From Pelagihabitans pacificus (GTDB lineage: Bacteria; Bacteroidota; Bacteroidia; Flavobacteriales; Flavobacteriaceae): a DNA stretch of 64,000 nt. The position numbers and the translations under genes are program-made. Within the stretch, counting starts at the first letter, position 1, and the number at the start of each line of letters is the position of its first letter. This document shows, one piece after another, positions 1 through 9,145 of this stretch. The notes under the pieces were generated by a model that worked only from the letters and a program-made list of their open reading frames with translations, searched no databases and had not been told where the DNA came from. The DNA lies in the NCBI RefSeq assembly GCF_009371985.2, contig NZ_VIKU02000002.1:62001-126000 (forward strand), in the 5' to 3' direction.

Positions 1-28
1 GGGCCTTCCGATGGAAGGCCCTTTTTTT
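1..28 (+). terminator. Rho-independent terminator of a gene left of the window
   Basis: A perfect 9-bp stem (GGGCCTTCC / GGAAGGCCC) with a 3-nt loop is followed by seven T residues on the plus strand. It must end a plus-strand transcript whose gene lies before the first base given. Confidence 0.85.
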
Positions 29-271
29 GGTTGGTTAGTTACTCTTAAATCTCAAGGGATAAACACGTATCGTATCATTCCCGCAGATAGGCGAATATAA
101 GAAACTCCTTTAAATTAACATATTTTTAAGAACAAAAAATGAGTATTTCAAAAGGGAAGTAGAAAAAAAAGACCGGTATCCCATTCGATACCCCTTTCTA
201 CAAAACCTTAACATCAATTAGTTGATTAAAAAGTAGAAAGTGGATAGCTTTATGAAAAGTACTAAAACGCT

Positions 272-598
272 ATGATAGAAATAATAAAAGAAACGGACCG
301 TAGTTATCGGTTTCAACTAAAAAATACGCACGGTGCTACGATTCTTAGTAGTGTTCCTTTTTCCAATAAAAAGGAAATAAAAAAAACCGTTTCGGAACTG
401 ACCCCGTTAGTTCATAAACCAGCCGTATTCGAACGAAAAACGAATTATAAGGGCAAATTTCTTTTCAATCTAAAAAACGGGAATGGAAAAATTATCGGCA
501 ACAGTCCATTATTCGACTCGGAGGCCGGGATGGAAAATGGTATAAAATATGTTAAAAAGCGTATTGTCGACTTGGATATAGGTTCGAAGACAAAATAA
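272..598 (+). CDS. YegP family protein (two DUF1508 repeats)
   Basis: A 108-residue cytoplasmic protein made of two tandem copies of the DUF1508 / YegP fold, roughly residues 8-50 and 58-104. Each copy has the typical pattern of an aromatic-rich strand (YRFQLKN, GKFLFNLKN), a G-x-I-L/I-x-x-S turn and a helix beginning with an acidic or lysine-rich stretch (KKEIKKTVSEL; EAGMENGIKYVKK). The family is widespread and small; its molecular role is not established, although stress-linked expression is reported for some members. It stands alone: a terminator lies before it and the next gene is on the other strand. Start chosen at the only ATG before the first repeat. Confidence 0.8.
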   Translation: MIEIIKETDRSYRFQLKNTHGATILSSVPFSNKKEIKKTVSELTPLVHKPAVFERKTNYKGKFLFNLKNGNGKIIGNSPLFDSEAGMENGIKYVKKRIVDLDIGSKTK

Positions 599-742
599 AT
601 CATGAATACCCCACTAGGCCGAAAATTACTTTTTTGATAAGGGCATTGTTAGCTGAAAACCGAAGTTTTTGAGGATTTCTCCCTTTTTGGGATCGGAAAA
701 AAAGTGATTTCCCACCACCGACATATACTTGGCATTACATAA

Positions 743-1765
743 TCACAGACTGGTCAAAATCGATAAAAAAGCATCGTGATGTGCATCGGTATAATCCAAA
801 TGGGTAACGATCCGCAATTTTCCTTGTCCCATTCCGATGAGGTGTACATTTCGTTCTTTTAACTTTTGAATAAAGTCATCTGCCTGCATTTTTTCTTCGT
901 CGACTTCAAAAATTATAATATTGGTCTCTATGGGTTCAACTTTTTTGATAAAGGAGATCGTTTGCAATACCTCCCCGATTTCCGCTGCTTTTAGATGGTC
1001 CTCTTCCAATCGTTCCAAGTGGTTGTCAAGCGCGTAGCTACCAGCTGCCGCCAGATACCCAGCCTGTCGCATGCCACCCCCAAGCACTTTACGTACTCGT
1101 AGTGCCCTGTCTAATAAGTCTTTCCCCCCTACCAAAATTGAACCCACGGGACAGCCCAACCCCTTACTTAGGCAAACACTGATCGTGTCGAAAAGGGCAC
1201 CGTACTGTTTCGCATCCTCTCCCTTTCTTACCAGGGCGTTCCACAAACGAGCTCCATCCAAATGATAGGCAAGTCTATGTTTTTCACAAACCGCTTTGAT
1301 ACGCCTTAATTCCTCAAAATTCCAGCAGGCTCCTCCACCCTTATTAGTGGTGTTCTCTATACAGACCAGGGACGTTAATGGGCTGTGATAGAAATCCGGT
1401 GGATTAATGGCAGCTTCTACCTGTTCCGCAGTCATCATACCTCGATGGCCGTCGACCAACTTACACGAAACGCCACTATTAAAACTTACCCCTCCCCCTT
1501 CATAATTATAGACGTGGGCATATTTGTCACATATGAGCTGATCACCTGGTTGCGTATGCACTTTTATCGCCGTTTGATTGGTCATGGTTCCCGACGGAAA
1601 AAACAAGGCCGCTTCCATTCCGAATATGTTGGCCACTTTCGTTTCAAGTGCATTGATAGAGGGATCTGCCTTAAAGACATCGTCCCCTACTTCGGCCGTC
1701 ATCATAGCATCGAGCATGCCCGGTGTTGGTTGGGTGACCGTATCGCTTATTAGGTTAATTTGCAT
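743..1765 (-). CDS. ltaE: Low-specificity L-threonine aldolase
   Basis: A 340-residue PLP-dependent fold-type I enzyme that cleaves L-threonine or L-allo-threonine to glycine and acetaldehyde. The N-terminal SDTVTQPTPGMLDAM and GDDVFKADPS segments are family hallmarks, as is FFPSGTMTNQ around residue 60. HLDGARLWNA (168-177) supplies the Asp and Arg that contact the cofactor, and SKGLGCPVGS holds the Schiff-base lysine at about K201. Length is normal for the bacterial enzyme (about 335-345). It is a cytoplasmic enzyme of glycine/threonine metabolism. It follows the metalloprotease gene on the same strand after about 120 bp that contain a TTTTGAAA / TTTCAAAA inverted repeat, so it may have its own promoter. 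Confidence 0.93.
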   Translation of the reverse strand: MQINLISDTVTQPTPGMLDAMMTAEVGDDVFKADPSINALETKVANIFGMEAALFFPSGTMTNQTAIKVHTQPGDQLICDKYAHVYNYEGGGVSFNSGVSCKLVDGHRGMMTAEQVEAAINPPDFYHSPLTSLVCIENTTNKGGGACWNFEELRRIKAVCEKHRLAYHLDGARLWNALVRKGEDAKQYGALFDTISVCLSKGLGCPVGSILVGGKDLLDRALRVRKVLGGGMRQAGYLAAAGSYALDNHLERLEEDHLKAAEIGEVLQTISFIKKVEPIETNIIIFEVDEEKMQADDFIQKLKERNVHLIGMGQGKLRIVTHLDYTDAHHDAFLSILTSL

Positions 1766-1811
1766 TAGAAAATTTATTAATTACCAAGATTTGCTTTGGT
1801 AGTGGCGCCCC

Positions 1812-1840
1812 TTTTGAAATGGTATGTATCACTTTCAAAA
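1812..1840. promoter_or_regulatory. Inverted repeat upstream of the threonine aldolase gene
   Basis: Perfect 8-bp arms TTTTGAAA and TTTCAAAA are separated by 13 nt, about 50-75 bp upstream of the aldolase start on the minus strand. The half-site TTTGAAA recurs in a similar arrangement in front of the ATP-grasp operon near 4.4 kb. A protein-binding site is possible; chance in AT-rich DNA is the alternative. Confidence 0.3.
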
Positions 1841-1888
1841 TCGTTGTTTAGGGAATAACAACAACATCATCATCATCAAATCACAGCT

Positions 1889-4288
1889 TTAGTGAAAACA
1901 ATCCATTCCGATAGGGGAACCATCCGGAATTTTAGGGGTCGCTATCACTTTGAACTGCTCTGGGTGCTCATAAAAATTATCGATTCTTCTAGCCATTTCC
2001 TTATTATACGGGTCATCGGGCCTACCAAGCATCTCAGTTCTTAGTTGTCGTATCCGACTATTGGAGATGGCATTCACCTGCGGATGAACATCGGTTCGGG
2101 AGGCCAAGTTCATCAAATGAAAAAGTACCCGGAAATTAATGTTTCGTTGAACTTCATTGAGGTATGGGTCTTTAACCGACTTTTGTATGGTGTTTTGAAT
2201 CACTTCCCCCAGTACCTCCTCCAAACCTAGGTTCTTTGGATACAAGGCTTTCTGCTGTATTAGGCGCGAGGCTCTTTCAGGATGGAGCAAAAGGCCCAAG
2301 GTCATATCTGCTGCCGTTTCCGGAGCGGAAAGCGCATCGAACGACACTCCGGTCTTTCCTTCGATCGATTCCCTGGTTCTCCCATAACCAAAGGCCCGGG
2401 GCGGAAACAAGGGAAGCTTATCCTTTGGGATTGCTATCTCTGAGGCATCCAATGTTTTCAGAATACTCCGTAAGGCCTGTATCTGGGTACTTTTGTCGAC
2501 CGTTTCAAGCACTGTCTGCCCATCGCCTTTGGTGGCATAATTATATTCCAACCCACCTACTACCTTTGCCACAGCTTCGGTCTGGTACCGATGAAAGAAA
2601 TAAAGGGGTACGAACACATCCTCCAGTACCGTATTGGGCTCCCCTTTTCGAATGTTGTCGATCGTAAAGTTGTCAATGGCAGTCGCCCTGATTTCTAACA
2701 TAGCTTCCAACTCCTCGCTTACATTTTTGCCATTATCCCATAGATGGGCCAATGCATGGGCACTTCCCTGTGGGCGGGCATCCTGATCTGTGATAAAGCG
2801 CAGTCCATTCTTTTGGGCGTTCGTCAAAATATCGTTCAAGCCTTCCTTTTCCCTAACTCCCTGCGGAAAGTCTGCATACGAATAGGCCACCGATACTTTG
2901 TCCCATTCCCCTATTCCAGTGGCATAGGCGTTGGAAAAGTCGATTTTCCCTTTTTTTACCGAAAACTGGGGGTGCGGATAATCCATTACCGAAGCACGTT
3001 CGTTGGTGCTAGCGGCATAGTTATGGGCAAACCCCAACGTATGTCCGATTTCGTGGGCCGATAACTGCCGTATGCGAGCCAAGGCCATCTCTAGCATGGG
3101 CTGATAATTATCGTCCCGTTCGGCAAAAGGTTTGTTCATCAAGGCCTGTGCGATCAAGAAGTCCTGCCGGATGCGAAGACTCCCCAGGCTCACATGACCT
3201 TTCATAATTTCCCCGGTTCTAGGGTCTGTAATGCTACTGCCATAACTCCATCCCCGGGTGGATCGGTGTACCCATTGGATCACATTGTATCGCACGTCGA
3301 GGGGATCTGCGTCGTCGGGCAACATTTTAAGTTGAAAGGCGTCTTTATACCCTATGGCCTCAAAGGCTTGGTTCCACCATTTTCCACCATCCAACAAGGC
3401 TGAACGAACCGGTTCCGGGGTGCCGTTATCCAAATAGTAAATGATGGGTTCCACCGCCTCGCTTACCGCGGCATTCGGGTCTTTTTTTTGCAAACGGTGA
3501 CGTGTTATAAAGCGTTTTAAAATGGGTGCTTCCACAGGGGTAGAATAGTCATAATAGGTGAAGGGATAGGCGCCACTTCTCGGGTCGAACTCCCTCATTT
3601 GAAAATCCCCATCGGGCAGTTCGATAAATGAATGATGCTGCGCCACGGTTACCAGTGCTGGATTCGGGACTACCGACCGAATATAGCTTCCTTTCGGCTC
3701 CCCCGAAAAGGTGAGGGTTACATCGAACTCAATATTTTTAGGAAATGCCTTTGTACGATCCATCGCCATGGCACTTTTATCCTTATCCAATTTATAAGTG
3801 CCCTGCTCGGACCGTTTCAATCGTTGTGCCACACCATGGGCATCTTTCATTAAAAAGTCCGTAATATCGATTATGTAAGAGCCGTTTTGTTCTTCCTCGA
3901 TTTTGAAACCTCCCAAAATCGATTTGGCAAAGGCTTGCTGCACCGATTTCCGCTCCAATGCATTGTTCGTCAATGCCCTAAACTTAAGGTTGGGCTGTGT
4001 CAACAACAACTTATTTCCAGCTTTGGCGAAATACACAACCTGCTCGTTTCCGAGCTGCCCCCTATCCAACCCTATATCATTGCTTCCAATACCGCTACTT
4101 AGTGAATACACGTATAAAAATTCCTTTTCCAGATCGTCGACCTCCAAATAAACCTTATCGGTCTTTGCGTCGTAGAAGAAATCGAACAAACCTTCAAATT
4201 TTTGAAAATTTTGTTTGTTTTTTGAAAATTGGGCATTCACGCTATGAAGAGACAATAAAACAGCCAAGACTAGTAGTTTCTTTTCCAT
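1889..4288 (-). CDS. Secreted zinc-dependent metalloprotease (DUF5117/DUF4953 type)
   Basis: About 799 residues. I prefer the second Met (MEKKLLVLAV...) because it begins a clean signal peptide ending SVNAQ. The protein carries the extended zinc motif HExxHxxGxxH as HEIGHTLGFAH (about residues 412-422) and, shortly after, SVMDYP, which resembles the metzincin Met-turn. Flanking segments (PNPALVTVAQHHSFIELPDGDFQMREFDPRSG as separate pieces, and YNVIQWVHRSTRGWSYG) match the DUF5117/DUF4953 family of Bacteroidota zinc proteases. It is probably exported to the periplasm or beyond; the substrate is unknown. It is transcribed divergently from the ATP-grasp operon. No truncation is seen: the length is typical of this family (about 800). 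Confidence 0.88.
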   Translation of the reverse strand: MEKKLLVLAVLLSLHSVNAQFSKNKQNFQKFEGLFDFFYDAKTDKVYLEVDDLEKEFLYVYSLSSGIGSNDIGLDRGQLGNEQVVYFAKAGNKLLLTQPNLKFRALTNNALERKSVQQAFAKSILGGFKIEEEQNGSYIIDITDFLMKDAHGVAQRLKRSEQGTYKLDKDKSAMAMDRTKAFPKNIEFDVTLTFSGEPKGSYIRSVVPNPALVTVAQHHSFIELPDGDFQMREFDPRSGAYPFTYYDYSTPVEAPILKRFITRHRLQKKDPNAAVSEAVEPIIYYLDNGTPEPVRSALLDGGKWWNQAFEAIGYKDAFQLKMLPDDADPLDVRYNVIQWVHRSTRGWSYGSSITDPRTGEIMKGHVSLGSLRIRQDFLIAQALMNKPFAERDDNYQPMLEMALARIRQLSAHEIGHTLGFAHNYAASTNERASVMDYPHPQFSVKKGKIDFSNAYATGIGEWDKVSVAYSYADFPQGVREKEGLNDILTNAQKNGLRFITDQDARPQGSAHALAHLWDNGKNVSEELEAMLEIRATAIDNFTIDNIRKGEPNTVLEDVFVPLYFFHRYQTEAVAKVVGGLEYNYATKGDGQTVLETVDKSTQIQALRSILKTLDASEIAIPKDKLPLFPPRAFGYGRTRESIEGKTGVSFDALSAPETAADMTLGLLLHPERASRLIQQKALYPKNLGLEEVLGEVIQNTIQKSVKDPYLNEVQRNINFRVLFHLMNLASRTDVHPQVNAISNSRIRQLRTEMLGRPDDPYNKEMARRIDNFYEHPEQFKVIATPKIPDGSPIGMDCFH

Positions 4289-4411
4289 GTACATTTAATT
4301 TGGCCCTAATTTATAGAAAATAAGCTGAAATATAACTACTTGTTAGCCTGCTCAAATACTCCCCCGGAATTACAGGCAGGAATGTTTGTTAAGTTTTAAG
4401 GAGAACCTCTT

Positions 4412-4439
4412 TTTGAAATACAAAAAGGGATATTTCAAA
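4412..4439. promoter_or_regulatory. Inverted repeat before the ATP-grasp operon
   Basis: Perfect 9-bp arms TTTGAAATA and TATTTCAAA with a 10-nt spacer lie between the divergent metalloprotease and ATP-grasp genes, about 107-134 bp upstream of the preferred ATG at 4546. The symmetry and position suit an operator; a weak RNA hairpin is also possible. Confidence 0.35.
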
Positions 4440-4545
4440 TATGCTGACTAAATTTTACTTAAAAACGAAAAAGTTCCCAAATAAATGCAAAATCTTCATT
4501 TCAGAAGCGCCGAAAAACCGTTATCTTTTGGGAAAGAATCATTTT

Positions 4546-6009
4546 ATGACCAATCTGGAAAATCAAATCTTCTCCTCATATCAACGCAATCCTGAACTTT
4601 ACGACGAAATATATGATCAAAAAGGCGATATAAAGGAGGTTTATCAAAAATTATTCGAACTATATGGAGAACATTCGATAGAGGATTATGTAAACTTAAA
4701 CGCAAAGGCAAAATCTTCCTTTTTTAACCAAGGCATCACCTTTCAGGTATACGGGGACAACGATTCAAAGGAAAAAATCTTCCCGTTCGATCTTTTTCCC
4801 AGAATTATCGCTCCAGAAGAATGGGACATCATAGAAAGGGGAGCGATACAGCGTAGCAAAGCCTTAAACCTATTTCTCTGGGATGTATACCACGAAAAAA
4901 AAATAATTCGGCAAGGCGTTGTCCCAATGGACTTAATCGGTTCATCGGTCAACTATCTCGATAAGATGAACGGTGTTGATCCTACCGGGGGTATCTACAA
5001 CCACATTTCAGGGACCGACGTCATTAAACACAACGATGGCAAGTATTATGTTCTGGAGGATAATATTCGCTGTCCCTCGGGGGTAAGCTATGTCATCTGT
5101 AACCGAACAGCACTCAAGCGTGCGTTGTTCGGGGTGTTCAACCACTATCAGACCCATACGGTCACTAATTATGCCGAAAATCTATTGGAGCTTCTTGAGT
5201 CGGTCAAACCAAAAGGGGTCGACGTACCAACATGTGTGGTTATCACCCCCGGCATGTACAATTCGGCATTTTATGAACATTCCTATCTGGCCAAAACCAT
5301 GGGTGTGGAATTGGTCGAAGGTCGGGATTTGTTCGTTGAAAATGATTTTGTGTACATGAAGACCATCCGCGGTCCTGAAAAGGTGGATGTGATTTATCGC
5401 CGTATCGACGATTTATTTATCGACCCCCTGGAATTTAGGCCCGATTCCACATTGGGAGTGCCCGGTTTGTTTGCGGCCTACAAAAAGGGAAACGTCACTT
5501 TAGCAAATGCCCCGGGAACAGGAGTGGCCGATGATAAGGCAGTTTACACCTATATGCCCGAGATCATCAAATATTATCTCGACGAAGAGCCCATCTTAAA
5601 TAATGTCTATACCTATCATTGCAGCCGACCGGATGAACTGAAATATGTATTGGAGCATATCCCGGAACTCGTCATAAAGCCAGTCGATGAAGCCGGCGGT
5701 TATGGAATTTCAATCGGTAATCGACTGACCAAGCAAGAAGTAGAGCGCGTAAAAATAGAAGTGGAAGCGAATCCCAGAAAATATGTTGCCCAGCCTATCA
5801 TGTCTCTTTCAGTACATCCTACATATATTGATGAAAGCGAATCGTTCGAACAGCGCCACGTAGATCTCCGAACTTTTACAGTAATGGGCAAGGACAAGGA
5901 ATTTGTGCTAAAGGGAGGCTTGACCAGGGTGGCTTTGCAGAAAGGGAACCTGATTGTAAATTCCTCGCAAGGAGGCGGCTCAAAGGACACCTGGGTGCTT
6001 AAAAAATAA
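4546..6009 (+). CDS. Circularly permuted ATP-grasp type 2 protein (DUF404/DUF407)
   Basis: 487 residues from the ATG of MTNLENQIF. An in-frame extension to 4441 adds 35 basic residues with no family match, so I reject it. The segments YVLEDNIRCPSGVSYVICNR, DVIYRRIDDLFIDP, KPVDEAGGYGISIG and HVDLRTFTVMG are hallmarks of the COG2308 circularly permuted ATP-grasp fold and contain the likely ATP- and Mg-binding acidic and lysine residues. ATP-grasp enzymes join a carboxylate to an amine or thiol by way of an acyl phosphate; the substrate of this branch is unknown, and a peptide or amide ligase role has been predicted. It leads an operon with the alpha-E protein (75-nt gap) and the transglutaminase-like protein (42-nt gap), a grouping conserved across many bacteria. 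Confidence 0.9.
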   Translation: MTNLENQIFSSYQRNPELYDEIYDQKGDIKEVYQKLFELYGEHSIEDYVNLNAKAKSSFFNQGITFQVYGDNDSKEKIFPFDLFPRIIAPEEWDIIERGAIQRSKALNLFLWDVYHEKKIIRQGVVPMDLIGSSVNYLDKMNGVDPTGGIYNHISGTDVIKHNDGKYYVLEDNIRCPSGVSYVICNRTALKRALFGVFNHYQTHTVTNYAENLLELLESVKPKGVDVPTCVVITPGMYNSAFYEHSYLAKTMGVELVEGRDLFVENDFVYMKTIRGPEKVDVIYRRIDDLFIDPLEFRPDSTLGVPGLFAAYKKGNVTLANAPGTGVADDKAVYTYMPEIIKYYLDEEPILNNVYTYHCSRPDELKYVLEHIPELVIKPVDEAGGYGISIGNRLTKQEVERVKIEVEANPRKYVAQPIMSLSVHPTYIDESESFEQRHVDLRTFTVMGKDKEFVLKGGLTRVALQKGNLIVNSSQGGGSKDTWVLKK

Positions 6010-6084
6010 AACCAGCGGGCGCTTGAAGATTCAAAAAGCAGTTCGCCTATTACAATCACCGAACATAACCAATACCACAATAAT

Positions 6085-7032
6085 ATGCTTGCACGAGTAG
6101 CCAACAATCTATTTTGGATGGGTCGTTATATCGAACGATCCGAACACATCGCCCGGTATCTGAGCGTTAACTATTTTTCTTCCCTGGATGCGCCGAATGA
6201 AATTTCACAGTCCCGACAGTTCGTGCTGCAGTCGATGCTTTTTATGGTCGGTTCACCGGTAGACGATAAAACGCATAAACTGCAAGAGGAAACTATTTTG
6301 TACAAAATAGGTCTTGACCCCGCTTATGATTTTTCGATCATTAACAATGTAAAGCACGCGAGGGAAAACGCCAACAGTGCAAGGGACTTAATATCAACCG
6401 AACTTTACGAAGCGATTAACAAATTTTACCATTTCACCCTTAATTATCCAAAAGAGGTGTTCGTGAAAAACGGGCTTTACGATTTTACCACCAATGTAAC
6501 GGAAATGACCGCGGTTCTTAGGGGAAAAATAAGGGGTACCTTACTGCACGACGCTGTATATGCTATCATCATGTTAGGAATGAATATCGAACGGGCCACT
6601 CAGATTATACGTATCATAAATGCCAAATACCATGATGCTTTAAAGGCCCAGGGCAGTTATGGGGATAAATTTAGTAAGAGCTTTGAATGGACGACTTTGC
6701 TTAAATGCGCAGAATCGTATGATATGATGCGGAGACTTTATAAGAAAACCCCGACCAGTATCAGTACCTTGGAGTTTTTAATCTTGAATCCCAACTGTCC
6801 ACGTTCCATTATGAACTGCCTTAATCAGGTCTATAACCACATAAAAATATTGCATCCGAGCAACAGATATGATAATCAGTCCACTGCCTTTCTAATCGGC
6901 AAGGTCAGGGCTGAGTACGAATATAAATTGGTCGAGGAGATTGAAGGAAACATCCAAATCTTCATAGAGGATATCCTACATAATCTGACCCAAATAAGCT
7001 TGAAGATCGAAAAAGAGTTTTTTAGTTTCTAA
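6085..7032 (+). CDS. Alpha-E domain protein (DUF403)
   Basis: 315 residues, almost entirely alpha-helical. The N-terminus MLARVANNLFWMGRYIERSEHIARYL (read in pieces: VANNLFWMGRYIER) is the signature of the alpha-E / COG2307 family, and the rest (RENANSARDLISTELYE, MLGMNIERATQIIR, LEFLILNPNCPRSI) fits along its length. No enzymatic function is established. The family almost always occurs beside the circularly permuted ATP-grasp protein and a transglutaminase-like protein, which suggests that it acts on, or carries the substrate of, the ligase. Second gene of the trio. Confidence 0.9.
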   Translation: MLARVANNLFWMGRYIERSEHIARYLSVNYFSSLDAPNEISQSRQFVLQSMLFMVGSPVDDKTHKLQEETILYKIGLDPAYDFSIINNVKHARENANSARDLISTELYEAINKFYHFTLNYPKEVFVKNGLYDFTTNVTEMTAVLRGKIRGTLLHDAVYAIIMLGMNIERATQIIRIINAKYHDALKAQGSYGDKFSKSFEWTTLLKCAESYDMMRRLYKKTPTSISTLEFLILNPNCPRSIMNCLNQVYNHIKILHPSNRYDNQSTAFLIGKVRAEYEYKLVEEIEGNIQIFIEDILHNLTQISLKIEKEFFSF

Positions 7033-7074
7033 GATCTCCCACATAGCGTATCTTCGTTGGTATTCAAATGAAGT

Positions 7075-7929
7075 ATGGCCCTCGAATACAGCATAAACTA
7101 TGTGGCAAACAACCGCTACGAAAACCCGGTCAAAGAGGCTCACTGGCAATTTACGATTATTCCCGAAGCGAATAGCTCGCAGGAACAGATTACCGTTTCA
7201 TTTCAAAATTCCTTGCATATCCCACACGATATTTCCATTAATGGATATGGCTTTCAAACGCTACGCGTAAGTGCAAGACAACCTTTATCGGAAGTGGTCT
7301 TCGAGGCGTCGTTTAAATTGATGAAAAAGGAAGTGAACCCTTTCGATTTTCAGCCTGAAGGAAATATCGAACAAACGTACAAAAAGATGGGGGGGCTTGA
7401 TTTTAAAATAGATTTCGAGCCTTTCCTACGATGTACACGTTTAACCAATTTGCCCATGGAATACGGTGACATTTTTAGATTTGACTTTTCCAAAGCTGTT
7501 TTTGACAATCTAATCGACCTGAATAAATGGACGTACGAACATCTTTATTTTAAGACCAATGTCACCAACGTTGATACTACCTTGAAGGAGATTATCGAAA
7601 AACGGCATGGTGTCTGTCAGGATTTCACACATTTGTTCTGCACGCTGGCAAGGGCAAATGGCGTGCCGGCAAGGTATGTCTCCGGGTACCTGCACCAAGG
7701 CAACGGCTATTTCGGCGATTCGCAAATGCATGCATGGGCAGAAACGTATATTCCCAATATCGGATGGGTAGGTTTCGACCCGACCAACAACCTACTGGCC
7801 AATACAAACCACATCAAGGTAGCCCATGGTAAGGATTACAACGACTGTTCTCCTTTGAAAGGGGTGGTCTACACCGTCGGGACCAATGAGACCAGCCATA
7901 CTGTTAAAGTAAAAGGCGAACAACAGTAA
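7075..7929 (+). CDS. Transglutaminase-like cysteine protease
   Basis: 284 residues. An N-terminal beta-rich bacterial transglutaminase-like domain (about 1-90) precedes a transglutaminase core with an intact triad: Cys181 in HGVCQDFTHL, His219 in QMHAWAETY and Asp235 in GWVGFDPTNN. There is no signal peptide, so it probably acts in the cytoplasm. In this fold the triad usually hydrolyses or transfers peptide or isopeptide bonds. As third member of the ATP-grasp / alpha-E / transglutaminase trio it may remove or transfer what the ligase adds. The C-terminus (HGKDYNDCSPLKGVVYTVG) is also typical of this subfamily. The trio appears intact. Confidence 0.9.
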   Translation: MALEYSINYVANNRYENPVKEAHWQFTIIPEANSSQEQITVSFQNSLHIPHDISINGYGFQTLRVSARQPLSEVVFEASFKLMKKEVNPFDFQPEGNIEQTYKKMGGLDFKIDFEPFLRCTRLTNLPMEYGDIFRFDFSKAVFDNLIDLNKWTYEHLYFKTNVTNVDTTLKEIIEKRHGVCQDFTHLFCTLARANGVPARYVSGYLHQGNGYFGDSQMHAWAETYIPNIGWVGFDPTNNLLANTNHIKVAHGKDYNDCSPLKGVVYTVGTNETSHTVKVKGEQQ

Positions 7930-7965
7930 TATTCCTAATTTCCTTTTTAGATCGTCAAAGTATCT

Positions 7966-7973
7966 TAATTTTG
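7966..7973 (+). promoter_or_regulatory. Candidate -7 element of the prfB promoter
   Basis: TAATTTTG matches the Bacteroidota housekeeping -7 consensus TAnnTTTG and lies 16 nt before the prfB start codon. No good -33 TTG is present at the usual spacing, so the call is weak and would imply a very short leader. Confidence 0.3.
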
Positions 7974-7989
7974 GGCAAAATTTTATAGT

Positions 7990-9091
7990 ATGACAATTAC
8001 AACAGACCTCTACAAAGGTCTTATAGATCGCCTTGGTGCGTTAAGGAGGTATCTTTGACATCGATGCCAAGTTGATCGAAATAGAAAACGAACAAGAGAA
8101 AACCCTGGCGCCCGATTTCTGGGACAATCCACAGCAGGCACAAGAACAGATGCGGTTTATCCAATCCAAAAAAAAATGGGTCGATGACTACAACGCTGCC
8201 AAAACCTTGGTTGGAGATTTGGAGGTACTTCTGGAATTTCAGCAAGAGGGTGAAATTCCGGAATCCGAAGTGGAAAAGCAGTATGGGAATGCTTTGGACC
8301 TAATCGAAAAAATGGAGTTCAAGAACATGCTATCGGAAGAGGGGGATGAACTTACGGCCGTGCTCCAAATAACGGCAGGGGCCGGAGGCACCGAAAGTTG
8401 CGACTGGGCTTCCATGCTCATGCGTATGTATATGATGTGGGCAGAGAAAAACGGATACAAAGTAAAGGAGCTAAACTATCAGGAAGGCGATGTGGCTGGC
8501 ATAAAAACGGTTACGCTCGAAATCGAAGGTGAGTATGCTTTCGGATGGCTCAAAGGTGAGAACGGGGTGCATCGCTTGGTTCGGATCTCCCCCTTCGACA
8601 GCAATGCCAAACGCCACACCTCCTTTGCTTCCATTTATGTGTACCCATTAGTGGACGACAGTATTGAAATCGAGGTGAATCCGGCAGATGTTGAAATTAC
8701 AACAGCCAGGTCTAGTGGTGCCGGTGGCCAGAATGTAAATAAGGTAGAAACCAAGGTACAACTGTTGCACAAGCCCACCGGGATTCAAATCTCCTGTTCC
8801 GATTCCCGTTCCCAACATGATAACCGGGCGACGGCCTTAAAAATGTTGAAATCCCAGCTGTACGAAATTGAACTCAGGAAGAAGATGGAAGCGCGACAAG
8901 AAATCGAATCCTCAAAAATGAAGATTGAATGGGGCTCCCAAATACGAAATTATGTAATGCACCCCTATAAATTGGTCAAGGATGTGCGTACAGGGGAGGA
9001 AACGGGGAATGTTGATGCCGTAATGGATGGTGATATCGATCGTTTCCTGAAAGCCTATTTGATGATGATGGGACAAAAGGAAGATGAATGA
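7990..9091 (+). CDS. prfB: Peptide chain release factor 2 (programmed +1 frameshift)
   Basis: RF2, which ends translation at UGA and UAA. The gene starts at ATG 7990 and is read for 22 codons to CTT, where an in-frame TGA (8056-8058) is bypassed by a +1 shift; the rest is read from GAC at 8057. The product is 366 residues, against 365 in E. coli. The stop-recognition tripeptide SPF lies at about residues 200-202 and the peptidyl-tRNA hydrolysis motif GGQ at 245-247 ([15 protein letters not shown]). Translating only the downstream frame gives a shorter protein that lacks the true N-terminus. The frameshift makes synthesis depend on RF2 level: scarce RF2 means a longer pause at UGA and more shifting. 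It is a stand-alone gene between the transglutaminase-like gene and arsC. Confidence 0.97.
8044..8059 (+). promoter_or_regulatory. Programmed +1 frameshift site of prfB
   Basis: AGGAGG TAT CTT TGA C: an internal Shine-Dalgarno-like AGGAGG three nucleotides before the slippery CTT, then the UGA stop followed by C, a poor termination context. This is the classic prfB autoregulatory arrangement, where E. coli has AGGGGG at the same place. It is notable because ordinary Shine-Dalgarno sites are little used in this phylum. Confidence 0.96.
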
Positions 9092-9145
9092 TTTGTTGGC
9101 AGTTGCACTAATTGGTAATGAGATTAAAAATTGAATTTATACGTC

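Noticed and set aside
1864-1878. Short run of ATC/CAT triplets
   Set aside because: Only about five units; a chance microsatellite without visible role.
2236-2667. Several plus-strand frames opposite the metalloprotease
   Set aside because: All are shadows of the 800-residue protease, rich in Arg, Pro and Cys without any motif.
4441-4545. N-terminal extension of the ATP-grasp protein
   Set aside because: The 35 extra residues are basic and lack homology; the family starts near the Met at 4546.
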